DNA of 64,000 nt from NCBI GenBank assembly GCA_963766295.1, contig CAVXYW010000001.1:558001-622000 (forward strand), given 5' to 3'. The notes under the pieces were generated by a model. It worked only from the letters and a program-made list of their open reading frames with translations. It searched no databases and had not been told where the DNA came from. Positions 9,401-17,861 of the stretch are shown here, one piece after another. The stretch's first letter is position 1. Each line of letters begins with the position of its first letter. This DNA is from JBBDRJ01 sp963766295. GTDB lineage: Bacteria; Actinomycetota; JAICYB01. The translations under genes and the position numbers were made by a program.

Positions 9401-9757
9401 TCCCGACGGCTGTCCGTTCTGCCATGCAACTTCGCCGGTGTTGAGTCCGATGCGAACCTTTAACGGTGCAGCGGCCCGACCCCGATTGAAGCGCTCGATG
9501 TTCTGCTGAATCCCAACTGCGCAGGCGATGGCTCGGCGCGTCGAGACGAACACCGCGAGGAATCCGTCGCCCAGTGCTGCCTGAAGATCCTGACCTCGGT
9601 TCGCCTCGATCTCGGCGGAGATGATCTCGTCGTGCTGATGGAAGAGCTTGTCGGCCTCGCCGTCACCCAGGCTGGTGCGAAGAGCGGTAGAGCCCTCGAC
9701 GTCGGTGAACATCACCGTCACGGGACCCTCGGGTAGCTCCCGAAGCTGTTCGCTCAA
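6488..9757 (-). CDS. Class III cyclase-like / AAA ATPase / TPR signalling protein (copy A)
   Basis: 1089 residues from TTG 9757, preceded by GAGAGGGG. The start is set by alignment with the paralogue next door (both run into LPEGPVT[VI]MFTD). A class III nucleotidyl cyclase domain (about 10-170) has the first metal Asp in FTDVEGST (D19) and the second in LGDGF (D64). The usual Lys three residues before that GD is Ala, and the transition-state Asn (N-x-A-x-R) is His (IHAASR), so cyclase activity is doubtful. Then comes an ATPase module with Walker A GGEPGVGKT (217-225) and Walker B VLVLDD (333-338), and a long helical TPR-type half (about 600-1089). It resembles the mycobacterial cyclase-ATPase regulators but ends without a LuxR DNA-binding domain. 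Confidence 0.88.
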   Translation of the reverse strand: MSEQLRELPEGPVTVMFTDVEGSTALRTSLGDGEADKLFHQHDEIISAEIEANRGQDLQAALGDGFLAVFVSTRRAIACAVGIQQNIERFNRGRAAAPLKVRIGLNTGEVAWQNGQPSGEAIHAASRVCGAADGGEVFVSDVTRQLAGTVPDVTFSDRGEHTLKGFPQPWKLWSLAWLGLAPETPEAVFVGREQEVETLRKHLLSALDGKGGLVLIGGEPGVGKTTLTKQLIKEAEARGAVALFGRCYESEGAVPYSPFVEFIEQSLRTVPAEWLREDMGEDAPEMARMVPELRRYFPDIPEPLDLPPEQQRRYFFNAVSSFIERASSRLPTVLVLDDVHWADEPTLLLIEHVAEQLKELRVLGVGTYRDVELDVSRPLAGSLERLLRARVASRISVQRFDQAGVSQMLGALAGGDPPPKLVDAIFSETEGNPFFVEEIFRHFVEEGKVFDEDGAFRSDIEVDELDVPESVRLVVGRRLERLGAEAKRALAAGAVVGRGFSFRLLETISDIVPDALLDIIDEAEAAKVIVPEEREGDVHYTFAHELIRQTLLSSLSIPRRQRLHLAVADAIERLDPTASETKPSEIATHLLESGVAADADRTIKALTRAADRAYDAAAFEDVVRLVQSTLDMLPADDALRRTQMLEKLGRAQRAIGHYEESLATMRTAITTYRDLGEAEAAGRVTFDAGYVLTVLGRFDEAAAINQEGIDLLGDRNVPERANLLAGVGVIVTFAGFLDMGEEYFQKAEEVVEALGPAVKGRVEWLRSVNRQVVLDIPGAIASGRRAVDLLRESGDVWTLADALGWLSTAKVFNGDNDEAIQLGREGAELAHKIGHISAIMMAQRGVDIGLVNNSGDLEAYEAAANADLALAESIASPFAAQSYTWLGVVAQLRGRVDEALTHHDKACEIETPSAFAAAWGFRVLNRAFAGDREACGTALAERTEELTNPETPQTAGHASDVLNAAETAAILGLQAEAAKLYPAIYLPDSWAGGRFYDGAIPARIVGMAAAAAGEWDEAEKHFELVLSQLERQRHALEDPQIRHWFGKMLLDRGQAEDRDRARELIGAALEDYNRIGMPLHAGWAEELLK

Positions 9758-9812
9758 AGTCCCCTCTCGCCCACTCAGCGTAGGACGTCTATCAGTGCCG
9801 GTCTGTGGAGAT

Positions 9813-12800
9813 TTATACGCTCGCCCGTGAAAGCAGCTCCTCGGCCTGTGCGAGAAGGATCGGCATTCCCCGCTCGCCGTAAGCCGCGATCGCCTTCTCC
9901 AGCAGCACCTGGGCTCGATCGGCATCCTCCGGCCGGCCGCGTTGAAGCATCATCTCCGCGAATCTGTGCCAGACGATCGGCTCGTCGAACTTGTTCGGCC
10001 AGTTCTCCACCTGCTTCAACGCAATCTCGAAATGACGCTCGGCTTCATCCCAGAGATCGAGGGCCGCCGCCGCCATTCCGGCGATTCGATCGGCGTTGGC
10101 GGAGTCGAATGGACGCGTCGGAGCCCGATCGACCAATGCGGCAAGGACGGGATAGAGCTCACTTAGCTCTTCCTTCCGGCCGAGCATCGCGCATCCTTCC
10201 GCGGCACACAGGAGCGCAACCAACGAGCCCCCGGTGACCGAGTCGGGATCGCGGGGTAGCGAACCGTGCTTCTCATCGATCATCGCAGTGCAGACATCCA
10301 GATCTCCGGCGTACACACGGTTCAGGAACTTGTAGCCCCATCCCACGCCCGACCAAGCTGAAGCGGGCTCGATGCTGATCGACGCCTCTACTTGCTCGAG
10401 ACCCAAGTCGAGGTCGCCGCTCAGGTTGTTCACTGCGCAGAGCCAAGCATGGGATTGCGATTCCCAGGGCGAGCTGATCGCTTTCATGCGTTCGAGATCG
10501 AAGTCCGCGCGCCGGCGAGCCTCTTCCAAAGACACACCGATCATCATTTTGGCGATGAAAACTCCGCGCGCCGCGAGGATCTCTCCTGCTCGGTGTCCGA
10601 ACTTCTCGCCCAGCTCGACGCCCTCCTCGGCGATGCGCAGAGCTTCTTCCGAGGATCCGGATATGGCGAGGGGGTAGGACAGCCACGCCAGCGCGTCGAC
10701 CAGCGTCCATACGTCGCCTGCGCGCCGCAGGTGTTCTACAGCAATACGGCCAGCCGCGATCGCTTCGGGTATGCGCGCATGGGACCAAAGCGAGACGCAA
10801 TGCCCCCAATTGATCTGGCCCAGGGTTCGCTCGTCACCGGTCTCCTCAGCGATCTCAAGTGCTTCGGCAAAACCCGATTCGGATTGCTCGTACAACCCGG
10901 CGAATCCGGTGAGCGTGGCGGCTGCGCCTAACAATGTGGCGCGTCCGTAGGAGCGTTTGTCGCCGATCGCCTGCAGTCCACGTGCGTACATCGCGAAGGC
11001 TTCCTGGAACCGGTCGAGCCACAGGAGTTGGTACCCCATCTCCCACAGCAGCTTGCCCGCGGTCTCGGACTCGCCGAGTGAGATGTAGAGCTCGACGACT
11101 TCGTCCCAAACTTCGATGCATTTCTCGAAGTGCCCGAGCGCGCGGATCGCCCAACCCTTCTTTTCTAGGAGCTGCGCCCGGCGCGCCATATCGGTCTCGT
11201 CGACTACGGAAAGCGCATCATCGATCGCCTTGTGAGCTTCCTCGAACGCCGCAGCTTCCATCGCTCGATCGAACGTTCTCTCGAGATAGTCGAGCGTGCG
11301 TTCGGTCTCGGCTGCAGCTCCGGCCTGCACAAGATGGTTCGCGATCTCGGACGGACGATGTTCGCGGCCGTCCGGATCCAAACGCTCGAGCGCGTTGGCG
11401 ACCGTGAGATGCAGCCTCTGCCGGCGCAACAGCGAGAGGCCCGAGAGGAGTGTTTGACGGATCAGCTCATGCGCGAAGAAGAAGTGGACGGCGCCGTCAC
11501 GTTCTTCGGGCACGATCACCCGCGCCGCTTCCGCCTCCTCGACGATGTCGAGCAATTCACCGGAATCGACTTCCGAGATCTCTTCCAGGAGCGAGAAGGG
11601 GAAGGCTCGTCCGACCACGGCGCCTGCAGCGAGAACCTTCTGCGCCTGTTCACCCAGACGCTCGAGCCGGCGTCCGACTACGAGCCGGACGCTCTCCGGC
11701 ACGTCGAGTTCGTCCACCATGATGTCGAAGCGGAAATCACCCGATTCGTCGAAAAGCTTGTGCTCTTCGTTGAGGTGGCGGAAGACCTCCTCGACGAAGA
11801 AAGGATTGCCTTCCGTCTCGCTGAAGATCGCATCGACGATCGCATCGGGTGGGTTCTTGCCGGCCAGCGCGGCGATCATCGTGGCGACACCATCGCGGTC
11901 AAATCTCTTGACCGGTATCCGTTCGACGAGGCGAGCGCGCATCAATCGTTCGAGGGTTGCGGCCAGGGGACGAGAGACCTCAAGCTCAACATCCCGATAG
12001 GTGCCCACCGCGAGCACGCGCATCTCCGACCAGAGTGCGGCCGTGTGCTCGATAAGGAGCAGAGTCGATTCGTCCGCCCAGTGGACATCGTCCATCACGA
12101 GAACCAGCGGGAACCGGTTGGATCCACGCCCTACGAATGAAGCGACGGCATTGAAGAAGTAACGGCGCTGCTGCTCGGGCGGCAGCTCGAGGGGCTCAGG
12201 GATGTCCGGGAAACGGCGCCGAATCTCCGGCACCAGACGCGCAACTTCTGCGGCGTCGTCGGCCATGTCCTCGCGGACCATCTCCGGCGGCATGATCGCA
12301 AGGCTTTGCTCGAGCATCTCGACGAACGGCGAATACGGGATCGTGCCTTCTGACTCGTAGCACCGCCCGAACAGCGAGAGCGCCCCGCGCTTCTCTGCCT
12401 CTTGGAGGAGCTGCTTCACGAGAGTGGTCTTGCCCACGCCCGGCTCCCCGCCAACGAGCACGAGGCCACCGCGGCCGTCGAGCATCGAATTGAGTCGCTT
12501 GCGTAACGCGGCGAGCTCGTTCTCCCGACCAACGAAGCACTGCTGATTGATTTGAGTCGTTTCGCGAACCCAGATGACTTCCCACAAACGCCACGGGTGG
12601 GGAAATCCCTTGAGGTCGTGTTCACCGGTGTCATTGAAGGAGACGTCAGGGATCGTTCCGCCGAGCTGGCGTGTGACGTCGGACACCAGGATCTGTCCGC
12701 CGGAGGCGGCAGCGCATACGCGGGAGGCGGCGTGGATCGCTTCGCCCGACAGCTGGTCGTCCTTGACCGTCACCTCGCCTGTGTTCAGCCCGATCCGTAT

Positions 12801-13097
12801 GCGGAGCGGGACGGCGCGAGATCTGTTGAACGCATCAAGGGCACGCTGGATCTCGATGGCGCATGCGATGGCGCGGCGGGTCGAAACGAAGACCGCGAGG
12901 AAGCCGTCGCCGAGAGCGGCCTTCTGGTCCTGACCGCGATGCTCGGAGATCACGGTGCGCAGCAGTTTGCCGTGCTCTTCAAATAGAGCGTCGGCCTCGG
13001 TGTCGCCGAGGGATGTTCGGAGCGCCGTCGACCCCTCGATGTCGGTGAACATGATCGTCACCGGACCCTCGGGTAGATCGAAGCGCGACTCAGTCAT
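9813..13097 (-). CDS. Class III cyclase-like / AAA ATPase / TPR signalling protein (copy B)
   Basis: 1094 residues from ATG 13097, collinear with copy A downstream (55-base gap). Shared strings include EGSTALRTSLGD, GGEPGVGKTTL, YSPFVE and LPPEQQRRYFFNAV. The cyclase domain again keeps both metal Asp residues but has IHAASR in place of the Asn motif and Ala at the purine-specifying Lys position. The ATPase Walker B region is LVLVMDDVHWADE. The rest is tandem TPR-like helices. As a tandem duplication, the two proteins probably sense related inputs or work as a pair. It is the upstream gene, so its own promoter should lie in the 134 bases before 13231. Confidence 0.88.
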   Translation of the reverse strand: MTESRFDLPEGPVTIMFTDIEGSTALRTSLGDTEADALFEEHGKLLRTVISEHRGQDQKAALGDGFLAVFVSTRRAIACAIEIQRALDAFNRSRAVPLRIRIGLNTGEVTVKDDQLSGEAIHAASRVCAAASGGQILVSDVTRQLGGTIPDVSFNDTGEHDLKGFPHPWRLWEVIWVRETTQINQQCFVGRENELAALRKRLNSMLDGRGGLVLVGGEPGVGKTTLVKQLLQEAEKRGALSLFGRCYESEGTIPYSPFVEMLEQSLAIMPPEMVREDMADDAAEVARLVPEIRRRFPDIPEPLELPPEQQRRYFFNAVASFVGRGSNRFPLVLVMDDVHWADESTLLLIEHTAALWSEMRVLAVGTYRDVELEVSRPLAATLERLMRARLVERIPVKRFDRDGVATMIAALAGKNPPDAIVDAIFSETEGNPFFVEEVFRHLNEEHKLFDESGDFRFDIMVDELDVPESVRLVVGRRLERLGEQAQKVLAAGAVVGRAFPFSLLEEISEVDSGELLDIVEEAEAARVIVPEERDGAVHFFFAHELIRQTLLSGLSLLRRQRLHLTVANALERLDPDGREHRPSEIANHLVQAGAAAETERTLDYLERTFDRAMEAAAFEEAHKAIDDALSVVDETDMARRAQLLEKKGWAIRALGHFEKCIEVWDEVVELYISLGESETAGKLLWEMGYQLLWLDRFQEAFAMYARGLQAIGDKRSYGRATLLGAAATLTGFAGLYEQSESGFAEALEIAEETGDERTLGQINWGHCVSLWSHARIPEAIAAGRIAVEHLRRAGDVWTLVDALAWLSYPLAISGSSEEALRIAEEGVELGEKFGHRAGEILAARGVFIAKMMIGVSLEEARRRADFDLERMKAISSPWESQSHAWLCAVNNLSGDLDLGLEQVEASISIEPASAWSGVGWGYKFLNRVYAGDLDVCTAMIDEKHGSLPRDPDSVTGGSLVALLCAAEGCAMLGRKEELSELYPVLAALVDRAPTRPFDSANADRIAGMAAAALDLWDEAERHFEIALKQVENWPNKFDEPIVWHRFAEMMLQRGRPEDADRAQVLLEKAIAAYGERGMPILLAQAEELLSRASV

Positions 13098-13149
13098 TCC
13101 ATCACCACCCTACAAACCCAGTCAGGCGTCTCTTACGCCCAATAAGGGT

Positions 13150-13179
13150 GGTGGCCGGAGACGATCGCCCCCGGCCACC
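13150..13179 (-). terminator. Hairpin downstream of the first small secreted protein gene
   Basis: Arms GGTGGCCGG (13150-13158) and CCGGCCACC (13171-13179) pair perfectly around a 12-base loop. The hairpin sits about 53 bases past the stop of the minus-strand gene at 13232 and ahead of the cyclase start. There is no T-run, as is common for terminators in high-GC actinobacteria. It could equally be an operator for the cyclase pair. Confidence 0.5.
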
Positions 13180-13231
13180 GCAAACCATTCTTAAGAGATC
13201 GGACTCAATCGAGCCCGCTCGCTTTCTTCGC

Positions 13232-13912
13232 CTAGTCGTCTCCCGGATCAGCGCACTCGGGGTTCTCTTCAACGTTGCAGGCGGGCGGAGGCTGCTCGCA
13301 CGGCGCCTGACTCATCGAAGGGTCGATGCTGCTCCCTGGGAAGATGTTGTTCAGGTCGAAGACAACCGCTCCGACGGCACTATCGCCGGAGGGGCACGGT
13401 CCCTGGAAAGCTCCGGAGGCGAGCACGCCGTAATAGCCGACGGCGGGCGAACCCACCTGCGCTACGACGATCGAGGCTCCGGTAAAGCCGCCTTCGGCGT
13501 CATCGTTAACCTGGGATTGAAGGAGTCCGACGCAAAGTGGCGCCGGTGGATAGGCGGGGCCGTCGCATCCGGCATCAACGAGTGCTTCGGTCGGCTGGTC
13601 GTTAAGAACGCTGAGCGGACTGGTGTACCCCTTCGGAGTCTCGCCGATCTTCGTGTCGCCCACGCGCAACAGTGTCGCGTTTGCTGAATTTTCCCCTTCG
13701 ACTTCTCGCGTTGCCTCTGTCTCGGCCACGGCGATCACATCTCCGTTGCCCTGCGGGTCAGCGATCGCGGCCGCAGCTGCGCGACTGTGCGTATCGCTCG
13801 TCTCGGCCCGGCTCAGAAGACCCGCTTGTGCCGCAGCCCCTACGCCCACCATCACGGCTGTCACTACCGCAGCTGCTATCAGCAGCCGCCGTCCCTTCAA
13901 GGCGTCGCGCAA
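13232..13912 (-). CDS. Small exported protein of unknown function (paralogue 1)
   Basis: 226 residues from TTG 13912, preceded by AAAGGAGGG at a good distance. A basic start (MRDALKGRRLL) and a hydrophobic segment (about 11-30) form a signal peptide or anchor. The mature part shares AGLLSRAE, LLRVGDT-IGE-P-G and QPTEA-VD-GCD with the gene next upstream, so the two are paralogues. There are six or seven cysteines, several near the Pro-rich C-terminus (CEQPPPACNVEENPECADP), which suggests disulfides outside the cell. The family is not recognised. Confidence 0.7.
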   Translation of the reverse strand: MRDALKGRRLLIAAAVVTAVMVGVGAAAQAGLLSRAETSDTHSRAAAAAIADPQGNGDVIAVAETEATREVEGENSANATLLRVGDTKIGETPKGYTSPLSVLNDQPTEALVDAGCDGPAYPPAPLCVGLLQSQVNDDAEGGFTGASIVVAQVGSPAVGYYGVLASGAFQGPCPSGDSAVGAVVFDLNNIFPGSSIDPSMSQAPCEQPPPACNVEENPECADPGDD

Positions 13913-14069
13913 AACGTGCCCTCCTTTCCCACCGCGTCCCCGCAGCGATGGCTTGCCCGCGCGCCAGAGCCCCGACGCAAGGTCGAATCTATGCCTGCTA
14001 GGTGCCGCTCACTATGTAGAAATGCACGCAGTCGCCTGCCCGGCGTCACGCTTCGACGGACCGTGCAGA

Positions 14070-14129
14070 GAGGACGGGGAGCTCAGTCCCCGTCCTCCTA
14101 CTTCGAACCGCTGCCCTTCTAAGGGCAGC
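14070..14129 (-). terminator. Two back-to-back hairpins between the paralogous secreted-protein genes
   Basis: The first hairpin has perfect 11-base arms (14070-14080 and 14087-14097) with a 6-base loop. The second has GCTGCCCTT/AAGGGCAGC (14110-14118 and 14121-14129) with a 2-base spacer. Both lie just past the minus-strand stop at 14142. Tandem hairpins without T-runs fit a strong actinobacterial terminator. Apart from these, the 229-base gap (13913-14141) holds only the ribosome binding site of the next gene. Confidence 0.6.
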
Positions 14130-14141
14130 GCGCACCCACTA

Positions 14142-14780
14142 CTACTGGCCGCCTGTAACTGGCTCAGGGCACTCACCGGACGTGAGTGAGGGATCGATTT
14201 CTGTCGGCGTCCCGGAGGCCGAGATGTCCGGGAAGATCTGCGCAACTGCAGCGCCACTGTCGCCAAAGCACGGCCCTTGATCCGCTCCGGACGTCAGCAG
14301 GATGACGCCTGTGTTGTTCACGCGGACCAATGCCACCGAGTACCGTCCGTGGACAATTGTTGAGTCACTCGAGACGTCCGACCGGAGCAGAGACAAGCAA
14401 ACAGGTGGCTCCAGTGATCCTGCATCGCACCCCGTGTCCACGATGGCCTCGGTCGGCTGACCATTGAGAGCTTCCGCCAAGGGGTCGGAGAACCCCTCGG
14501 GTGCCTCGCCGATACTTGTGTCTCCGACACGAAGCAGTCTGGCGCCGGCCGACGGCGAAGTTTCTTCATCCTGCGGCCAGTGAGCATCCGACTCCGCAAC
14601 CGCAATCAAATCGCCGGTTTCGGTTGTGCCGACGGCAGCACCGGCGGCGCGGCTGTCGGTACCGGTCGACTCGGCGCGGCTGAGTAATCCGGCTTTCGCC
14701 GAAGCTCCCAATCCCGCGAGGATCGCTGCCACTACAGCGGCTGCTAGGAGCATCCTCTTGCTCTTCAAGGAGTAGCCCAT
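14142..14780 (-). CDS. Small exported protein of unknown function (paralogue 2)
   Basis: 212 residues from ATG 14780, chosen because GGGAGG precedes it and the signal sequence (MGYSLKSKRMLLAAAVV) starts there; a longer frame upstream has no such support. It parallels the gene at 13232: AGLLSRAES, LLRVGDTSIGEAPEGF, NGQPTEAIVDTGCD and a late CFGDSGAA. Hydrophobic residues 10-30 suggest export. The duplication plus a strong terminator between copies suggests separately controlled expression. Function unknown. Confidence 0.7.
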   Translation of the reverse strand: MGYSLKSKRMLLAAAVVAAILAGLGASAKAGLLSRAESTGTDSRAAGAAVGTTETGDLIAVAESDAHWPQDEETSPSAGARLLRVGDTSIGEAPEGFSDPLAEALNGQPTEAIVDTGCDAGSLEPPVCLSLLRSDVSSDSTIVHGRYSVALVRVNNTGVILLTSGADQGPCFGDSGAAVAQIFPDISASGTPTEIDPSLTSGECPEPVTGGQ

Positions 14781-14949
14781 ACGTCCTCCCTTCGCATCGC
14801 TAGCTCGAATGCGGATCGTTCCGATGGCTGCCAACACATTCGGACGTCGGGGGCGACGGCGTTCGCGCCAAATGGTACTCCTGCCGTCGACCCCCGAGCC
14901 TCGGCCGATCGACCCCTGCGGTGTCATCATTCGGCGTCATGCTCCGCCC

Positions 14950-15420
14950 GTGGGCATCGACCAGGCGCAGATTGACTTTCTCGTACGGCTGGCAGTAGCC
15001 GCCGGCATGGGGATGGCGATCGGGATCGAGCGCGAGATGCGGGAACACTCGGCCGGACTGCGCACCCACATGCTTGTAGCCCTCGGTGCGTGTCTGTTCA
15101 CCCTCGTTAGTGCCTACGGCTTCCAAGGAGTTGAGGGCGGGAAGTTGGGGCTCCCTGAGCCCACGCGCGTCGCCTCGAACATCGTCACCGGCGTCGGCTT
15201 CCTTGGCGCCGGTTCGATACTTCGGGAAGGACTATCGGTCCGCGGGCTCACGACGGCAGCGACGATGTGGATCGTCGCCGCCGTGGGGATGGCCGTTGGT
15301 CTGGGGATGTTCTGGGCCAGCGGAGTAACGGTTGTGATCACGCTGGCCAGCTTGCTGTTGCTCAGGCCATTGCGAAGGAAGTTGCACGAGATCGGCGAGG
15401 AAGAAGAAGAAGAAGACTAG
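14950..15420 (+). CDS. MgtC/SapB-family membrane protein
   Basis: About 156 residues from GTG 14950; an earlier GTG at 14923 is possible. Four hydrophobic helices carry the MgtC signature: MAIGIEREMREHSAGLRTH after helix 1, ALGACLFTL, RVASNIVTGVGFLGAG and RGLTTAATMW. MgtC-type proteins are inner-membrane factors linked to magnesium limitation and acid or phosphate stress, where they often modulate ATP synthase or transporters. The tail ends in a run of Glu and Asp (EEEEEED). It lacks the C-terminal ACT-like domain of longer members. Its stop is 8 bases from the convergent lipase stop. Confidence 0.88.
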   Translation: MGIDQAQIDFLVRLAVAAGMGMAIGIEREMREHSAGLRTHMLVALGACLFTLVSAYGFQGVEGGKLGLPEPTRVASNIVTGVGFLGAGSILREGLSVRGLTTAATMWIVAAVGMAVGLGMFWASGVTVVITLASLLLLRPLRRKLHEIGEEEEEED

Positions 15421-15428
15421 AACGCGTT

Positions 15429-16316
15429 CTAGGCGATCAGCTTCGAAAGCTTCGCCGTCTGCTCGACCTTCTCCAGGTGCTTGCACACCTGATCGACAAG
15501 CTGCGGCGACAACAGCAGCGACGTGTGTCCGATGTCCTCGATCAAGTGATTGTGAACGTTCGGACGGTCCGGAAGGATCGCCGTCTCCGGCGGGATGAGA
15601 AGGATGTCGAGGTCGCTGTAGAGGTTCACGTACTTCGTGCGCCGCTTGCGCAACCCGGCCTCGAGCGTCTGGCACACCTCGGACCCAGGACGCATGTCCT
15701 TGGCCGCTTGCCCGATCCCTAGATAGGCCGCATACGTACCGTGGTGCGGAGTTCCGATCGTCACGCAGGTGTCGACGATCTTGTGTCCTCCGAGTTGCTC
15801 GACGTACCACCGAGCGATCACGCCGCCCAGCGAGTGTCCGATGACGTGCACGCGTCCGCTTCCCGAGACCTTGCGCACATCTTCGACATAGCGCCCGAAG
15901 CGCTCGGCCAGGTCCGCGACGCCGTGCCCGATGGGGTTGTAGTTCATGCCGTGGATCCAGCGGAACCCGCGGTCGCGGAGCTCCTTCGAAAGCACCGCGA
16001 ATCCGGACCGGTTGTGGAAGTAGCCGTGTACGAGAGCCACAGGCGTGTCGTGGATCTTGTCGACCTTGCTGCCGTCCCCGTTGCCGTTGGGGCGCACCTT
16101 CACCGGTGGCAGGCCCATCGGGTAGCGAAGGATGTGCGTGCCGATGCCCCGGGCCTCACCGACGAGCCCCCTGATACCTCGGCTCGTAGCCAGGTCCCTA
16201 GCAAGTCGCGTCAGGTGCGGTACGGCGCCCAGGGGCGTGGACGCAAACCGCTCTTTTTCTTCCAGGTCGTCCCCCACGAGATTCCCTGCCCCAGTGTTAA
16301 CCGGAGTTAAAGACAT
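15429..16316 (-). CDS. Lipase/esterase, alpha/beta fold
   Basis: 295 residues from ATG 16316. The oxyanion strand is VALVHGYFHNRSGF. The nucleophile elbow is IGHSLGG with Ser near residue 162. GTPHHGTYAAYLG is the loop typical of PGAP1/triacylglycerol-lipase-like enzymes. The acid is probably in NLYSDLDILLIPPETA and the late His is in DIGHTSLLL. No signal peptide is seen. It follows accDA on the same strand after 9 bases, so the two may be cotranscribed, which hints at a lipid-metabolism role. Confidence 0.85.
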   Translation of the reverse strand: MSLTPVNTGAGNLVGDDLEEKERFASTPLGAVPHLTRLARDLATSRGIRGLVGEARGIGTHILRYPMGLPPVKVRPNGNGDGSKVDKIHDTPVALVHGYFHNRSGFAVLSKELRDRGFRWIHGMNYNPIGHGVADLAERFGRYVEDVRKVSGSGRVHVIGHSLGGVIARWYVEQLGGHKIVDTCVTIGTPHHGTYAAYLGIGQAAKDMRPGSEVCQTLEAGLRKRRTKYVNLYSDLDILLIPPETAILPDRPNVHNHLIEDIGHTSLLLSPQLVDQVCKHLEKVEQTAKLSKLIA

Positions 16317-16325
16317 TCTCTCAGG

Positions 16326-17861
16326 TCAATCGTTCTTTTGACCAAGAAGCTGAGCCGCCAGGCGGCGCCACTTCCTGGTCCTACGGCGTCGGCGTACTGC
16401 GTTTCGGCTGCTCACGAGGTTTTCCAGCTCCCGGGACAAAACCGCGGCCAATCCCGCGATAGCACCCTCGGGATCGTTTTGTACCCCACCATCAGGCTCG
16501 GGAACCACCTCATCGACGACGCCCAATCGGACGAGATCCGGCACGGTGATGCCGAGCTGATCGGCCAGCTCGGGCGCCTTTTCGGCGTCCCTATAAAGGA
16601 TGGCCGCCGCGCCTTCGGGTGCGATGACCGAGAAGACCGAGTTTTCCCAGGCCACGACGCGGTCGGCGGCGGCCAGGGCCAGCGCTCCGCCGCTTCCGCC
16701 CTCGCCGGTAACGGCCGCAAGGGTTGCCGTGTGGCACTCGAGCATGGCCAGGAACGTATGGGCTATCGCCGACGCGATCCCGCCACCCTCCGATGACGGA
16801 AGCGGATCGGCGCCTCTCGTGTCGATGATGGTCAGGACGGGAAGATGAAATCGTCCGGCGAGTTCGATCGCGCGGATGGCTTTGCGGAACCCGGCAGGAC
16901 GGATACGTCCATCACCCGAAGCATCCGTGCCGATGGCAACAACCGGTGTGCCTGCATCCGACAAAGCTCCGAGTCGGACCACCACAGCCGGATCGTCCGG
17001 CTCGCCCGAACGGTCGCCACGAAGTTCGACGGAAGATGACAACAGCGCATCGAGGATCGCGCGCGCCTTAGGTCGAGCGGGATCGCGCACCATCTGAAGT
17101 CTTTCCCACGCGGTCGGAACGCGAGCCGGCGGCGCGGAGGGACGGGCTTCGGGCGAGGAATTGGAGGGCGGATCGCCGGCGTGCTCGCGTCCTTCAAATG
17201 CGTGCAGGACGGTAGCGATGGTCGAAGCCTGATCGGCACGCTCGACGATCGCGTCGACGAGTCCGTGCGCCAACGCGAACTCCGCGGTGTGTACGTCCGG
17301 AGGCGGTGCGTCGCCGGTGAGCTCCGCGACGACACGCGGCCCCGCGAAACCAACCGTTGCACCGGGCTCGGCAAGGACGACATCGGCAAGCGATGCGAAC
17401 GATGCATAGACACCACCCGTGGTCGGCGAGGTCAACAAGCAAACGTGAGCGAGTCCGGCGTCACGATGCTGCCGTATCGCCTCGGTCGTCGACGCCATCT
17501 GCGCGAGCGCGGCCATACCTTCTTGCATTCGAGCGCCACCCGATGCGGTAACGGTGACCACCGGCTGCCGGACGCGTCGCGCGGCGTCGAAGGCATTCGC
17601 AACCTTCTCGCCGACGGCAACACCCATCGACCCGCCCAAGAATCCGAAGTCACCGACGACTAGTGCGCATTGCACTCCGTCGATCTCGGCCCATCCCCAA
17701 ACGCAGGCTTCGTAGAGTCCCGATTCGCGACGCGCCGTCTCGAGCTGCTCCGCATACCCGGGGAATCCGAGTGGATCGATGCCGACAAGTGCTTCGTCCT
17801 GCTCTTCGAAGGAGCTGGTGAGCGATACGATTCGCTCTCGGGCGGTCAAGCGTTCGCTCAA
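16326..17861 (-). CDS. accDA: Acetyl-CoA carboxylase carboxyltransferase, fused beta-alpha subunits
   Basis: 511 residues from TTG 17861, which overlaps the upstream TGA as TTGA. The N-terminal half (about 1-235) is AccD-like: DFGFLGGSMG, VTASGGARMQEG and LTSPTTGGVYASFA. The C-terminal half (about 270-480) is AccA-like: KAIRAIELAGRF, IIDTRGADP, GEGGSGGALALA and NSVFSVIAPEGAAAILY. Together they carry out transfer of the carboxyl group from carboxybiotin to acetyl-CoA, the second half-reaction of fatty-acid initiation. The Cys4 zinc ribbon found at the start of E. coli-type AccD is absent. The C-terminus is strongly basic (RRRRRTRKWRR). Biotin carboxylase and BCCP genes are not in the window. 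Confidence 0.9.
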   Translation of the reverse strand: MSERLTARERIVSLTSSFEEQDEALVGIDPLGFPGYAEQLETARRESGLYEACVWGWAEIDGVQCALVVGDFGFLGGSMGVAVGEKVANAFDAARRVRQPVVTVTASGGARMQEGMAALAQMASTTEAIRQHRDAGLAHVCLLTSPTTGGVYASFASLADVVLAEPGATVGFAGPRVVAELTGDAPPPDVHTAEFALAHGLVDAIVERADQASTIATVLHAFEGREHAGDPPSNSSPEARPSAPPARVPTAWERLQMVRDPARPKARAILDALLSSSVELRGDRSGEPDDPAVVVRLGALSDAGTPVVAIGTDASGDGRIRPAGFRKAIRAIELAGRFHLPVLTIIDTRGADPLPSSEGGGIASAIAHTFLAMLECHTATLAAVTGEGGSGGALALAAADRVVAWENSVFSVIAPEGAAAILYRDAEKAPELADQLGITVPDLVRLGVVDEVVPEPDGGVQNDPEGAIAGLAAVLSRELENLVSSRNAVRRRRRTRKWRRLAAQLLGQKND

